Assembly: GCA_037355855.1 (NCBI GenBank) | Contig: CM074765.1 | Coordinates: 62,001 to 126,000 of the forward strand | Reading direction: 5' to 3' | Length of the DNA stretch: 64,000 bases | Origin: Pseudo-nitzschia pungens | Lineage: Eukaryota > Bacillariophyta > Bacillariophyceae > Bacillariales > Bacillariaceae | Shown: positions 34,341-46,736 of the stretch, piece after piece | Layout of the letters: every line of letters starts with the position of its first letter | Numbering within the stretch: the stretch's first letter is position 1 | Position numbers and translations under genes: made by a program | Notes under the pieces: model-generated | What the model was told of the DNA's origin: nothing | What the model saw: only the letters and a program-made list of their open reading frames with translations | Databases searched by the model: none

Positions 34341-35553
34341 CGTGAAGTTCCAAGCCATCTACCCTGATCCCCCTGCGGAGTTATTTGAAGAACACCAAGA
34401 AATGTGTGAAGCACGACGAGTAACAGCATATGATCGCTCCGGCTACAGGGACGTGTGGTCTCTGTTAGAGGTGGAGCGCTGACGCTACAGCAAAGCATGC
34501 GTACGCTCATATGGCTGGAGCCGCCGCAAGTGAACAAAGTTGATGTTATCCGAGAATCAAGCCTGTATATATGGAATGATGCTGATACGGGGACATGCTG
34601 TCCCTGTTACAGGTTGAATACCAGCAGGCTGAACAATAAAAGCGCAACAGTGTTGCATGGAACAGACGACTGCAAACAGCATCGAAGATTGACACGAGAC
34701 AGGCAGCTAGGCGAGCGCATGGTAAATCTGCCCGTATTAACTTTGAGCGGCGTTGCGCAGAGCACAAGATTCGCCTCGTGTAGCACTACAGGCAATGCCT
34801 AGCCAAGTGGTGATAGGCGATCCTCCAGTTACGAGGACACACTGTACGGAATCGCGACGGAGTTGCGTGTAACAGAAGACTACGAACATCAACAGCGACG
34901 GCGCGTATCCCTCGTATATACGTTGAACTGTACGAAGACCTAGCAGTTGGTGCTACAACGTTGACGCTGATTGCCACGGCCGATTGAATGTATCGATCGA
35001 AGACTATCCAATTCAGTCCAACGCAAGGACAGAACGGTTCAGTCCAGAGACCAGTACTGAAATTGTGGCATCGAAATTGTTATGTTCGATACTATGGATA
35101 CAGAACTGCTGTTCCGGGGACAACCAAACGATTGAACCGGTTGTCCTGTTACAGGAGCAGCGTGGTTTTGAATATATGATCTACGAATCAGGAGCTCTGC
35201 TGTTCGAAAGACAGTATGACAGGACAAGCAGCATGATTCGAATTGTCGCACGATTTAGATTAATGCCAAGAAGTGACAGGCGACACCATTCAGACTATTG
35301 GAATAGTTCCGTGTTGGAGAGCTTGCTCATGACTGAACGGATGAGCGGGTTGCAGGAGCAGCGCGTTCTATCTCGGACCTATGATAACGATTGGAGAAGC
35401 GTTCCTACGAATAAACCGAGTGGGACAGTTGCAGTTATACTGTTCCGGGGACAGCTTACTCATGAACCATGTCCAAGGCGGACAGACTCGAGCAGCAGAA
35501 ATAACCACGACGAATGAGCTGTATGATAGACAGCGACCAGTTCGGGGACCGAT
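34341..35553 (+). other. Retroelement interior where reverse transcriptase should be
   Basis: No frame with RT motifs (no YVDD-like core). Short blocks such as CCGGGGACA and CAACAGTGTTGCAT recur, suggesting repeated partial duplications of the RNase H end. Confidence 0.45.
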
Positions 35554-35823
35554 GTGGTCCAACTGAAACAAGCAGAACGGATACGAGGTGATCTACTGTA
35601 TGATCCATGCGAAGTACCAAGTCCCTTCGATCGAGTTGTTGAACCGGAGAGTCCATGCAACAAGAAGCACAACAGTGTTGCATACCACAAGGCGCGCGAG
35701 TCTATTGCTGCTGGGACAATTCGCATTGCAAAAGAGCCTGGCGAGACCAATATTGCTGATTTATTCACTAAGTTGCTGAATGGTCCGGCTCTGAAAGACC
35801 ATTGCGCTCGATGCATGTGGTAA
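35554..35823 (+). pseudogene. Copia RNase H C-terminal fragment
   Basis: NKKHNSVAYHKARESIAAGT then IRIAKEPGETNIADLFTKLL matches the end of copia RNase H ('H.I.Y H..RE.....I.......N.AD..TK.L'). The catalytic DEDD part is absent. The stop at 35821-35823 probably marks the original end of pol. Confidence 0.7.
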
Positions 35824-36457
35824 AAATTGCTCCAGCTGCATTATTTGAGGTACTTTTATCTCTGGCAAGCAGTGTGGACGCGATCTGTTATTTCGACATC
35901 CCAGGGACGATGGTCCCGGGGACCACGATTTCGATTTCGGTTCGAACGCAGTCGACAGCGGATTACGGATTTCGATTACGAGTTTATCGACCGCTTCGAT
36001 CCTTGACCCTGATTTGGATTCCTATTTCGAACGCAACCCTCTCCTCGGATGCAGCGGAATTTGATCCGATCTTACGATATTATGATTGTATGTTATATGT
36101 TGGGAGTCTCCGGTACACCGGTTCCGGAGACTATAAACTTGAAGTACAATAGGCCGATTGATATGTCCTTATATGTGTTAAGGAATCGGACCAAGGGCAA
36201 AATGCCCTCCGGTCCAACCCCTTTTTTTTTTCTACCATAAATCGGCCGGGCCTCTGATAGAAGAACTGCAATATTTGGTGCAGTTTGACCTCTGACAAGT
36301 TATATGGACACATCCCTGAATTCTGTTATGATCCATCCAAGTATCCTGGTACAACAAGCAAGAGTATTGGTGTTCCCCTGGAAGTATCTGTTTCCGGGGA
36401 CTGGTATAGTTGCTCAGCTGCTCATTACAGGACTACTGGCATGAATCACGGGGACTA

Positions 36458-37347
36458 TGAAGATATTCAAGGTGGTGCTATGATCTGTGCTAAGGCTCCT
36501 GTGTAGGAGAGTGTACTGGGGCTACAGGCAGCAGCCTCCAGTAACTGACTAACAGGTGCTGGGCTGAGTGCTAGAGCTGTGTGCTAAATGGTTAGCAACA
36601 GGCTTAGCAACAGGCTTAGCAACAGGCTTAGCAACAGGCTTAGCAGCAGACCTATATCCTGTCTAGTATTGCTAGCAGAGTTTACTAGGGTCGCCGCGTA
36701 CAATTTGTACCAATCGTACGTACCCCGAGTAAAGCACCTCCTGTCGTGGTGTAGCTAAATGCTACAGGGTTAGGGTTGCTAAGGCTGCGAGATACTGAAA
36801 GATGCTAGCCTACCATGATACCATGCTAAGATACGATGCTACCGCCGGGGTCGGGTCATTGGTGTATAATGTGTACCATGACCGGATACCCGGCCCAGAC
36901 AGTTACCCAACGCGCTAGCACACGTTTCGATCTAATTAATCGGAGATACCTACGATACTCTGATACGGTACGCTACTCGTAGAATACAGTACCAGAGCTA
37001 CAGGAGTTCTGTTATTATACGAGTTAGCGAGTTAGCGAATCGATGTCACGATACGAGAGCTGAGCGCTTTGGCTCAGCTCCCTTTTATTCACTCTTTCTT
37101 TTATGCTCTAAAATAAACACACCTATCATGCCCTCCCTTTCGATCGATTCCGATGTACCTCTAGGGAAGTGCCTTGTATTGCCTAAGTGTATGCAATAGA
37201 CCTTGAACGGTCCACTGTAGACTCACCCTTTGCCAGGGATGTACGTGTTGTTATTGTTAAGGCTTTCCCCTATTTTTCTAGTACGCAGTACAAGATGTTT
37301 ATCTACGATTAGACCCTGAAGACCGCTGACGAGCGGATATCAACACA
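36458..37347 (+). repeat. 3' LTR, 890 bp
   Basis: Matches the 5' LTR throughout, minus one 12-bp minisatellite unit. It starts TGAAGATATTC directly after CACGGGGACTA, a possible polypurine tract, and ends at CAACACA followed by host TAGTAAC. Confidence 0.85.
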
Positions 37348-37982
37348 TAGTAACATTCAGTTGCAAAAAAAAATGGTGCGTAAGTTAAACCTTACTACGT
37401 AAGGTTACTACAAAGTTCCTATCAGCTGTCCCCCGGTTCTACATCCTCAACTACTAATTTCTACGGAAACCGGGGGACAGCTGATAGGAATTCCGTAGTA
37501 CTTCGTACAGTAAGTGGTTACTCAAATGACCGTTTTATACAATGTGTTCCCGAAATGCAAAGTTTTCTGTGTGTACCTATTTGAAAATTCCATTTCTGGA
37601 ATGACTCAAATGATGACCAGGGTGAACGGCAAACGACGGGGGCTCCAGACCATTCGTGGTTCGCCAAACAGTTTGCGTTTTGCATTGATTGTGAAGACAA
37701 TTAATACTTGTACGTAAGGTTACGGTACGTACTGGTAGTAGTTTTTTTCGAAATTCCAAGAATTTTTTTTTTTTTTTTACAAAACGAAGAGCCCGAGAAG
37801 GTTCGAAGACGGGTCTCAAAAGTGTACTCGCACGGACTAACTAGTAGTAGTAGAACAAAAAGAATACGTGGTACGTAGTATTCATACAGTAAGATCTTAC
37901 GTTTAAAAATCATCCTTCACTTATTATTACGAAGTATTAATATTTACCAAAAAACGTTCGTGGGTCAGATACTTTCGTGCTG
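37348..37982. other. Spacer between the retroelement and the Crypton
   Basis: Contains the hairpin at 37416-37490 and poly-A/T runs. No gene. Confidence 0.45.
37416..37490. repeat. Long inverted repeat (hairpin), 24-bp arms
   Basis: The left arm 37416-37439 and right arm 37466-37490 are complementary except for a one-base bulge (TTCCTATCAGCTGTCCCCCG and its complement), with a loop of about 26 bases. It could be a MITE remnant or a structured transcript. Note the C5/G5 tract. Confidence 0.75.
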
Positions 37983-38264
37983 TGTCAGATACATGCGCGT
38001 GCGCGCTTTAAAAAAGCAGTATTTAATAATATCTGATCAATACTCCTTTAATTAATAAGTACACTTATTAATTACTGTATCAGCGTACAAGCAGTACGAA
38101 AGTTGTAATCTTCTTAGTCACTTCTTACTTCGAGTATTTTATTGAAGAACCATCGCTTGCGACGCACAAGAAATAAACAATTCTGCGACACACAAGAAAT
38201 AAACAATTCACTGCTATGTATTTTAAGAAACAAACACTATTTCTAGCCCCGGTGTGACTGTGAG

Positions 38265-38460
38265 ACAAACACACAAACAACGAAACAAACGAAACAAACG
38301 AAACAAACGAAACAAACGAAACAAACGAAACAAACGAAACAAACGAAACAAACGAAACAAACGAAACAAACAAAACAAACAAAACAAACGAAACGAAACA
38401 CACGAAACACATGAAACAAACGAAACGAAACACACGGAAAGACACGAAACACACGAAACT
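38265..38460. repeat. GAAACAAAC minisatellite
   Basis: A 9-bp unit GAAACAAAC is repeated a dozen times with minor drift, beside the 3' end of the recombinase gene. The complementary word GTTTGTTTC occurs four times near 61530-61615 at the other end of the Crypton. Confidence 0.8.
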
Positions 38461-38535
38461 AAACTAAACAAATGAAACAACAGAACAAACAAAAAACACA
38501 CGTATGTAAACCGTCAGATTAATTATCGTAGTACA

Positions 38536-38764
38536 TTAAATTGTTTGAAGAATTTGGTTGTTGTCTTGTACGGAGCCTCGTGGTTGTCGTTGTTGTCGTG
38601 GTTGTGCCGCTGCCGGCGTTTCCATCGTAAACGACTTAGCCTTTATGAGATGTTTGTGGAGCGTTGAAAGAGTCTTCTTATTGGTGGTTGCCATGAACTG
38701 ATCTCCTTCTTTCAGCACTGCATCCAATGATTCCCCGGCAGCAACTCGACCCTTCACAAACTCC
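38536..38764 (-). pseudogene. Crypton recombinase, C-terminal part displaced by copia
   Basis: This 76-residue piece (MEFVKGRVAAGESLDAVLKE... ending NNQILQTI) is the real end of the recombinase at 59112-61129. The 7-bp duplication ATTATAT flanks the copia (38765-38771 and 59112-59118). Keeping one copy joins the reading frames exactly to 749 codons including the stop, with SRLKYIMEFVKGRV across the seam. The piece completes the GCR1_C-like domain and adds a polar Gln/Arg-rich tail. Confidence 0.8.
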
Positions 38765-38771
38765 ATTATAT

Positions 38772-39211
38772 AACAAGTTGTTTAACTGGAATTATGAGCT
38801 TAGTGTTCTATCTAGCGAATCATGTGTTTCTTGTGTTAACTCGCGATCACTCTGTTGTGAACTCTGTGTTTAGCGAGTGTGCTCAATAGCGATGATCGCT
38901 TAACACTTTGTTGATAACACTTGCTCGCAGATTCAGTGCGCGCGCTTGTATGTGTTTGTTCTGTTATTATTCAGTGACATATACTTTGCAATCCGTACTT
39001 AGCATGGTCGCGGCTAGTATGTGCGAGTCCATGCGCGTGGTTGGAGCAACTGCTCAATACAACTCCACGTGTAGTATGCTGATTGGGCGTGGTCGGAGCA
39101 TATCTATCGCTCAATACGATTCCACGTGTAGTATGATATAATGTTCGCGTTCGCGCGGTTTTATGCGCGGTTTCTGTTTCTTGTACTTAACAACCCTGTT
39201 ACTGCGTTGTT
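38772..39211 (-). repeat. Copia 3' LTR, 440 bp
   Basis: Matches the copy at 58672-59111. It carries two 26-bp direct repeats with a CCACGTGTAG core (39053-39078 and 39110-39135) followed by a TATA-like ATTATATC on the minus strand, a plausible U3 enhancer plus promoter. Confidence 0.9.
39053..39135 (-). promoter_or_regulatory. Duplicated G-box-like element in the LTR
   Basis: Two 26-bp copies (two mismatches) each contain ACACGTGG on the minus strand, a G-box/E-box type core. They lie just upstream of CATTATATCAT. The same pair exists in the 5' LTR at 58953-58978 and 59010-59035, where it would drive the element. Confidence 0.5.
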
Positions 39212-39220
39212 CCCTCCTTA
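39212..39220 (-). other. Polypurine tract of the copia
   Basis: On the minus strand AAGGAGGGA directly precedes the 3' LTR, in the position of the plus-strand primer of an LTR retrotransposon. Confidence 0.7.
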
Positions 39221-39318
39221 ATGTGTGGCGGAATGGGAAATAAACAGGATAACTGAGGTACACATTATTGCTCTGGTTTTCAATTGAACTCTATAAAATA
39301 TTTTAGTGGTTACTTAAC

Positions 39319-42300
39319 TTATTTGGTCATAAATTCGTTGATAAGGCTATGGAAGGCTGTTTGGGGGAGAGCCTTTGTGAGAATGTCTGCATAGTTGTCT
39401 TCAGATCGGATATGGTTGACGGAGATCACTTTGCCTGCTTGATGTTGTCTCACGAAATGGTAGGCCAATGCAATGGACTTCTTGTTCAAGGAACTTGCGG
39501 GGTTAGTCGAGTTTAGAACCACGCTCTTGTTATCCACATAGATATCAGCCGGTTTAGTTACAGCAACTCCCATGGATCTCAAATGGTACCTCAATCTGAT
39601 GGCGAGGGCCACTGCGTCCTTCAAGGCTGTGAACTCTGCACCAAAAGTACTGGTATGGACTGAAGTTTGTCTTTTAGATTTCCAATATACTGGAGTGGAA
39701 CCAACAAACGCGAGGAGCCCTGTAATACTCCTTCCAGTTACCAAATCGTGTGCATGATCACTGTCACAAAAGATGGTGATCTGTAGTTCTTTGACTTTTG
39801 GAATAGGAAACATCGGATCCAGCTCTTCCTTGTAGTATTTATATTGATGGGTAAAGTCTTCCATTCTCGTAGGTTCTTCGTCTATGGTAGTTCTTGGAGG
39901 CCTTGCGTCAATCACCAATCCTTTGTGCTTGTATTTCTTCAGGTAACCCAATATATATCTTGCCATTTCAAGATGATTCTTCCTTGGACTTGCTGAGAAC
40001 CTCGAAAGTGATGACACCGCATACCCTATATCAATCCTACCGGTCAAAATCACCCATTGGCACAAGCCAATGATATGCTGGAATTCCTTGTGTCCTGCCG
40101 GATCTAAAAACTCTGAGGTATCTTCTTCAGGTCTGCATTTTGTTGGCATAGGAATTGGATTCTTATGAAGTGTGAGTCCATGCTTGATTTCGTACTTCCG
40201 AAGAACTTCTGTAATGTATGAGCCGGAATTCAGGAGAATCCTTCCATCCTTGATTTTTCTCACACTGGTACCAAGGTAGTATTTTGGCTCCTTCTCAATA
40301 TTTCTCAGGGCAAACTCCTGTTCGATGAGGGAAATCCAATCTTGGGGTTTCTTTGCAACCACAATCAAATCATCCACGTGGGTTGCAATATAACAGTATC
40401 CTTCACCTTCTGGCTCTTGTCTCATCCATAGATCAGGGTCAGCACGGGAGGGTCTGAATCCTAGGCCTGCAAGTGTATCAGCAAAGAAATCCATGTAGGC
40501 TCTGCTGCTTCCAGCCAGTCCGTATAGGGCTCGTTGTATCTCTACTTTGCTTCCTTTATTCTCACCAAATACATCGTCTGCCCAACACCACACCTTCTCT
40601 TGGTTGGGAGCAGTAGGAAAGGCATTCCCTACGTCAGCTGTCATGAGATCCAACTTCTGGTGCTGTGCAATAAGGAATAACAGGAACACTGAAAGACTGT
40701 CCACCTGGCTTGAATATGTATTGACGTTGCTTGAATCAACCAAATGCCCTCCTGCAACTAGACGGGATTTGTATCTTCTATCTTCGCTTTTGACATCCCA
40801 TATCATTTTCAGCTTGGCTTCTTGCCAACCTTCAGATGCAGGAAACTCAGTATCCGGATCGTGGAATTTGAAACACTTTAGTCTTTCCAGGTTCTGCATC
40901 TCTTTTTCAATGCTTTCTTGCCACTTTCTGTTGCCTGCTTCCAAATCGAACTGGACACATTGTTGGTAGGTGCTTGGAATCTTGATACCAAATTTCTCCC
41001 TTTGTTTCTTTGCTGCAATTCTTTGGTTCCGGGATAACAGCCTTTTCTTCTTTTTGCTCGGGTTCTGAATGGCTCTTCGGAGTTTCTTTGAAAGTTTAAC
41101 TTGTGTACGAGGCGGATGAGATGGCGCTGACTTGATTCGTCTCAATCTTCTCACAATATTGCTGTTTTCTTTTAGGACGGAATCTGCCCATGTCCCCAAT
41201 GGACCACTCGCTCTTCTGCTGCTGTTCTCCACAATGTACATCTTGATATATTTGGCACAAGCAACTGGTTGGTCCTTTTGCAGAACAGTGAGTGGAATAT
41301 CCATAACAACTGTTCCAACATCTGTGACAAACTGAGCCTTGAAAATCAACATTCCTTCCTTCCAATGATGATTCAAGATCTTTCTGAATTCACTAGTCAA
41401 GTTCTGGTCGGTGCTTTCCAGGATGTCCAGGTGGGATTCTGCATTGTTGGTGCAATCGAGGTCTTTTGGTAGGGCTTCCTCTTCATCTTGTTCAGCGGTT
41501 GCTTCCTCCTCTTCGTCAGCGCCAGTATCTAGCTCATCTGAATCCTCCACATCGGTTGTACCTCCTGCATCCATGTCATCATCCTTGGTTTCGTAACTCT
41601 GTTTCAAGAAGGTTTCCAAATTGCTCGTAGAGTGTTCCATGCCTGTTGAATCAGCTGCAAATTCCTCCCCCGAAACTAAGATGGGGACTTCATCGGTGCT
41701 TTCGATAAGGGTTCTTTCCTTCTCGGCCACAGTCAATTCGAACTTACTTGGGTCATCAGTGAATACCTCCTTGCTGGTGCCAATATTCTCACGTCTGGTT
41801 CTGACAACTGAGCGCATGAGGATCTGTCGCTTGGTCTTCTTAGTATCTGGTTCTGTCAGGATATAATACGTCATGGCATCCCCACAGGAATCTGCAAAGG
41901 CAAGGAATCTCCCCTTCAACATGCTTTCTTTTGGCGTCTTGTTCTGGGGTTGATAGTACCAAATAGGCTCATAGAAATGGAAGCGCAGGTGTGAGATATC
42001 AGGAGTCCATCCATGTGCGACTTCGGAGGGGGTTTTCCAATTCAAGGATGCACGAGAACAAACATTATTCACTTGGCAAACCCATTTTGCACACCAATGA
42101 GCCAAGGATTTAGGAGCTTTGAACATTGCCAAACAGTTGGAGATCATCTTGCTAAGTCTCCCCCATTCTGGCTCAGCCGGATTTTGGTGTTTGTAGTGTG
42201 GTTGGCTTGTCCTGGATCTAGTGGCAACTCTGGCTTCCCGCAACACTTCACTCCACTTCACCCCTGTCTCTGCTTGCGCATTGTCACTGATCATGGTATC

Positions 42301-42338
42301 TGGAGCACCATGCTCTCTGAGGTAATCCTTCAAGGCAG
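39319..42338 (-). CDS. Copia pol, part 3: integrase C-part, RT, RNase H
   Basis: About 1006 residues, gag-pol residues about 923-1928. It opens inside the integrase core with KDYLREHGAPDTMISDNAQA (second catalytic Asp) and NPAEPEW (catalytic Glu, about 36 residues later). The TPDIS motif (GWTPDISHLRFHFYEPIWYY) follows. Reverse transcriptase covers about 1430-1680, with TADVGNAFPT and YCYIATHVDDLIVV (HVDDL instead of YVDDL). RNase H starts near IFCDSDHAHD and ends DNYADILTKALPQTAFHSL. All key residues are present and no stop interrupts. The reading frame continues from 48793 once the TIR element and one TA are ignored. Confidence 0.9.
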
Positions 42339-42829
42339 TACGTCCGAAAACTGGTTCGCGACCCCTCCCAAGAATTTATTTAGGGGGGTCGCGATTTATT
42401 CCTGGCTCATTTTGACGTAGCTCGATTCCTAGCTCTCTCGCGATTCGCAACCCCAATCGCGACCCAGTAACTACCTCAATTACGAGAAAAAAAAATAAAG
42501 ACCCAAATTTTTTTTCAATCTGACTCATTATTACTGACCCTACCATCATTATATATTATGAGACTGTTGCAGAAATTCACTCCCAAAAATTGATTTCTCA
42601 TCCCGACACAAAGTATTTCCCATCACACCCCTCAAGAAATTCATCACAAAAATCACAATTATTACCCGAAGCCCAGGAATCGCGACCCCCATGAAAAAAA
42701 ATTTTGAAACACTATGATGCAAAATATAAGTCTTTCTTTTGATAAATATTGATATTACTCTAATAATTGTTTATTCTCTGTTCAATTTTCTCACACACGC
42801 ACACACAAATTTTGGTTTGTTAAAAGAAG

Positions 42830-43140
42830 TCGTCGTCCTTGAAATCGTCGTCGCTCTTCGTTTCGATCGTCCTTGTCTTCGTCGTCCTTGAAGTTGTCGT
42901 TGCTTCTCGCTTCGATCGTCTTCGTCCTCCCTGAAGTCGCCGTTGCTCTTCGCTCCAAATTGCCTTCCTCTTCGTCGTCCTCCCTGAAATCGTCGTCCTC
43001 TCTGAAATTGTTGTTGCTCTTCGCTTCGATTGGCTTCGTCGTCCTCTCTGAAATCGTCGTTGCGCTTCGCTTCGATCGTCTTCGTCGTCCTTGAAATCGT
43101 CGTTGCTCTTTGCTCCGATCGTCTTCGTCCTCATGCACAC
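42830..43140. repeat. Degenerate repeat of GAAATCGTCGTTGCTCTTCG type
   Basis: Imperfect 30-70 bp units rich in CGTCGT and CTTCG. The minus strand reads as charged Arg/Glu/Asp repeats (SERTT, FREDD), also seen in copy 2 at 49855-50160 with small changes. Confidence 0.7.
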
Positions 43141-44029
43141 CACACAAATTTTGGTTCAAACGATTTTTAAATAATGGTCATCGTGATAATTTCATCCATA
43201 CCGGTATCTGTACTGCCAGTAAAGGTCTCCTCACATCGCACCATCATATTTCATCAGTTGCAATCGCATCATTTTGTCAGTTGCGATCCCATCATATTTG
43301 TCTTGCGATCGCAATATGTGTCAGTTGCCCCGTCGCATCATTTTTCGCATCATTTTTCAGTTGCCCCGTCGAATTAAAGTTGATTCTTCCCTATCAGTAG
43401 CAAGCAGGCAACTCAATGCAGAATTAGAACAATTGAAATCCATTATCAATACCCCAGATCTTGATGTGCTTCACTCACCGTTGCATTATATTTCATTTTC
43501 CGTTGCATCCTATTTCATCAGCAGTTGCGGTCGCCTCCCTATCAGGAGCAAGCAGGCAAGTCAATGATGCACAGTTAGACGAATCAAAATCCATTATTAA
43601 TACCTCCTCCAACCTTGATGTGGTTCACTTACCATTTCCATCTCATTATATTTCAGTTGCCGTCTTTCTTGTTCCGTTCCGACCCAAAATTATGTGAAGT
43701 AAGATTTACGACACATGCATTTTCTGTCATGCATGTGTTTGCCGAGAATTGATTTCTTCTACATGATAGCAGTAGAGTTACTACTAGTAGTAGTATGTAC
43801 CGTACTGAAGTAATAGTAGAAACCACCAGTAGAAAGCTGATGATGGTGATATCGCGCGCCACCTAAACCACAGAGAGCCAGCCCCGCTGCGCCATAATTT
43901 TGGACTACCTCTTATGTACTACTACCTACGCACTGCAGTAGTATGTAGCAGCAGTGTATAACTGTACTACTACTACAAGCAGCAAGAATAGTACTACCTC
44001 AGTGAATATACCATCAAATCAAATATCTG

Positions 44030-45232
44030 AATGAATCTGGCCATTCTTTGTGTGATTCCAGTGTGAATATTTCTCATCCTATGCATGGGCAAGACTATTC
44101 AAAAAGAAGTATTCAAAAATCACCAATAATTTGGATGTCACCACTGAATAATTAGTAGTTGGCCCAGTACTGCGGAATTTACTAGAAAATACTGTAAAAT
44201 CACATATCTGAATGAATCTGGCCAATCTTTGTGTGATTCCAGTGTGAATATTTCTCATCCTATCCATGGGCAAGAGTATGCAAAAAGAAGTATTCAAAAA
44301 TCGCCAATGGTATGGGTGTCACCACTGAATAATTAATATTTGGTCAACGACTGCGGAATTCACTAGAAAAAAGTAGCAAATCACATATCGGAATGAATCT
44401 GGCCAATAGTTGTGTGATTCCAGTGTGAATATTCCTCATACTGTGCATGGGCAAGAGTATGCAAAAAGAAGTATTCAAAAATCACCAATAATTTGGGTGT
44501 CACCACTGAATAATTAATATTTGTTCCACTACTGCGGAATTTACTAGAAAAAAGTAGCAAATCACATATCGGAATGAATGCGGCCAATAGTTGTGTGATT
44601 CCAGTGTGAATATTTCTCATCCTGTGCATGGGCAAGACTATTCAAAAAGAAGTATTCAAAAATCACCTATAATTTGGGTGTCACCACTGAATAATTAATA
44701 TTTGGCCCACTACTGCGGAATTTGCTAGAAAAAAGTACCAAATCACATATCAGAATGAATCTGGCCAATATTTGTGTGATTCCAGTGTGAATATTTCTCA
44801 TCCTGTGCATGGGCAAGACTATTCAAACAGAAGTATTCAAAAATCACCAATAATTTGGGTGTCACCACAGAATAATTAATATTTGGCCAACTACTGGAGA
44901 ATTTACTAGAAAAAAGTACCAAATCACATATCAGAATGAATCTGGCCAATATTTGTGTGATTCCAGTGTGAATATTTCTCATCCTATGCATGGGCAAGAG
45001 TATGCAAAAAGAAGTATTCAAAAATCACCAATAATTTGGATGTCACCACTGAATAATTAATATTTGGCCCAGTACCGCAGCATTTACTAGTAGAAACTGC
45101 TGTAAAATCAAATATGTGAATGAATCTAGTCAATATTTTGTGATTCCAGTGTGAATATTTCTCATCCTATGCATGGGCAAGAGTATGCAAAAAGAAGTAT
45201 TCAAAAATCACCAATGGTATGGATGTCACCAT
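44030..45232. repeat. 181-bp satellite, 7 units (copy 1)
   Basis: The word TGTGATTCCAGTGTGAATAT recurs at 44051, 44232, 44413, 44594, 44775, 44956 and about 45139: six steps, five of exactly 181 bp. Units differ by a few substitutions. The short minus-strand frames they contain (MNTSFCILLPM...) are by-products. Confidence 0.9.
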
Positions 45233-45323
45233 TGAATAACTGAATAGATCACCTGGTGACAAATGCTTCGCAGCAAAAATATTTCTATTGCATCGTGATG
45301 TAGCAAAAGACATTCCCGTGACG

Positions 45324-45392
45324 GGACTCGAACCAACAATACCAACTGCATACAATCCAGTAGTGCCACTATTACTGTCTACTACTGCTAAA
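45324..45392 (-). ncRNA. tRNA-like Pol III promoter remnant (A/B box)
   Basis: On the minus strand GGTTCGAGTCC (45324-45334) is a perfect B-box, and TAGCAGTAGTAG (45380-45391) is an A-box-like word about 50 bases upstream. The T-stem and acceptor stem do not pair properly, so this is not a functional tRNA; it resembles the head of a tRNA-derived SINE. The copy-2 counterpart is at 52522-52532 and keeps the B-box. Confidence 0.4.
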
Positions 45393-46059
45393 CAGGTGTT
45401 CTCTCCATCTTTTAATGCTACCACCATCTCGGGGAAGGCTCATCCTGTATAATATGTACCAACACTAAGTTACCGTACCTCCACCACTTCGCGCCAAAAG
45501 ATTTGTACCAGTACCATACGTACAGTTTATACGTACCGTTTACACCGTACTGGAAACCTACACATCCCCAGCCTGTACGTACTGTCGGTACCTACTAGGA
45601 ACGGGTATGCACAGACCTGTCATTTTTTTTCTCAGCCTGTACACTTAGTACTGTAAAGTACGTACATTGCTGTCATTTTTTCCACTCAGCCTGTACACAC
45701 AGTACCATAAAGCACGTAATAAAGCACTAAAGCACTACGTCACAGTGGCAGATCGATTTTCCGCCCCACATCTCCCTCGTACCGGATGTGTCATAATTTT
45801 CATTTTCATTTTCATTTTCGTTTCATCTCATGCATCGGAATATTCTGGCCGGTCCAGTTTAACCTAGCCATCAGGCACCGGGACCATCTCTTTTGAAAAA
45901 GACACACATGCTGTGGGGAGCTTGAGAACGGCCGCTCTTGCTTTCTGCTCTGTTGTCTGATTCATATCACGGAGGTTGGGTGTGTTGAAGTCCTGGAACT
46001 ACCTGGCTTACCCAGATATACGACGTACTGATATTGAAAAGAACGAAGACGAAAATCAC

Positions 46060-46420
46060 AACCGATCGGTGCGGAGAGGGACGACGAGGACGACGGAGGT
46101 ACGATCGCTCCAGAGAGGGACGACGGGGGTTTGGTCGCTTCGATCGCTTCTAACAGGATGTTTCTTGTTGTTGTTTTTACTTTCGTCTTTCCATAGGGGA
46201 ACGGCAACGACCGGGTACGACGACGAACGACGACGACGAATGGTACGATCGCTCCATACAGGGTCGACGGGGGTACGATCGCTACGATCGCTTCTTACAG
46301 GATCTTGTTGTTGTTTTCACTTTCCTCTTTCCATAGGGGAACGACGGCAACGATCGGGTACGACGACGAATGACAATGACGAACGGTACGATCGCTCCAT
46401 ACAGGGCCGACGACAAACGG
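46060..46420. repeat. GTACGATCGCT-type diverged repeats
   Basis: Repeated words GGTACGATCGCTCCA, GATCGCTTCTAACAGGAT and CTTTCCATAGGGGAACG recur at about 100-170 bp spacing. The equivalent block in copy 2 is 53290-53720 and has been expanded. Confidence 0.65.
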
Positions 46421-46736
46421 GACGGACGGCACAAGGTATGCCTCATAGTTTAATAAAAATACTCTCTTCTTTTTTCTTTTATCAAGTAGTGTCTGTTTCC
46501 TCTAGAATCATAACTAACACAAATATTTTTTCATTCTTGGTTGTTGCAGAAAGGAGCGACTGATCGACGGATTCGGTGAAGGGAGCGACGGATCGATCGA
46601 TTTCCGGTTGTTGCGAAAAGGAGCGACGGACCGAAATAACCAGGTTGTTGCAGAAGGGAGCAACAATTTCTGGTTGTTGCAGAAGGGAGCGACAATTTTC
46701 GGTTGTTGCGAACAGGAGCGACAGATCGTTTCTGCT

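Larger units (their letters stand above)
28502..37347 (+). mobile_element. Non-autonomous Ty1/copia-like LTR retroelement
   Basis: Two long direct repeats (28502-29403 and 36458-37347) flank a 7-kb interior with recognisable but disordered copia pieces. A gag-like Ala/Pro-rich frame is fused to the linker that normally precedes reverse transcriptase. Two copies of a protease-to-integrase linker, an integrase N-terminal fragment, an integrase C-terminal fragment and the last 50 residues of RNase H follow. No reverse transcriptase core is visible. The host flanks TAGTTA and TAGTAA may be a decayed target duplication. LTRs that differ only by one 12-bp unit imply a recent insertion, so it was probably mobilised in trans. 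Confidence 0.8.

Noticed and set aside
38908..39141. 77-residue frame in the copia LTR (also 58808-59041)
   Set aside because: Lies wholly within the LTR, on the strand opposite to the element, with no domain.
45250..45430. Functional tRNA on the minus strand
   Set aside because: The B-box is perfect but the T-stem and acceptor stem do not pair, so only a promoter remnant is reported.
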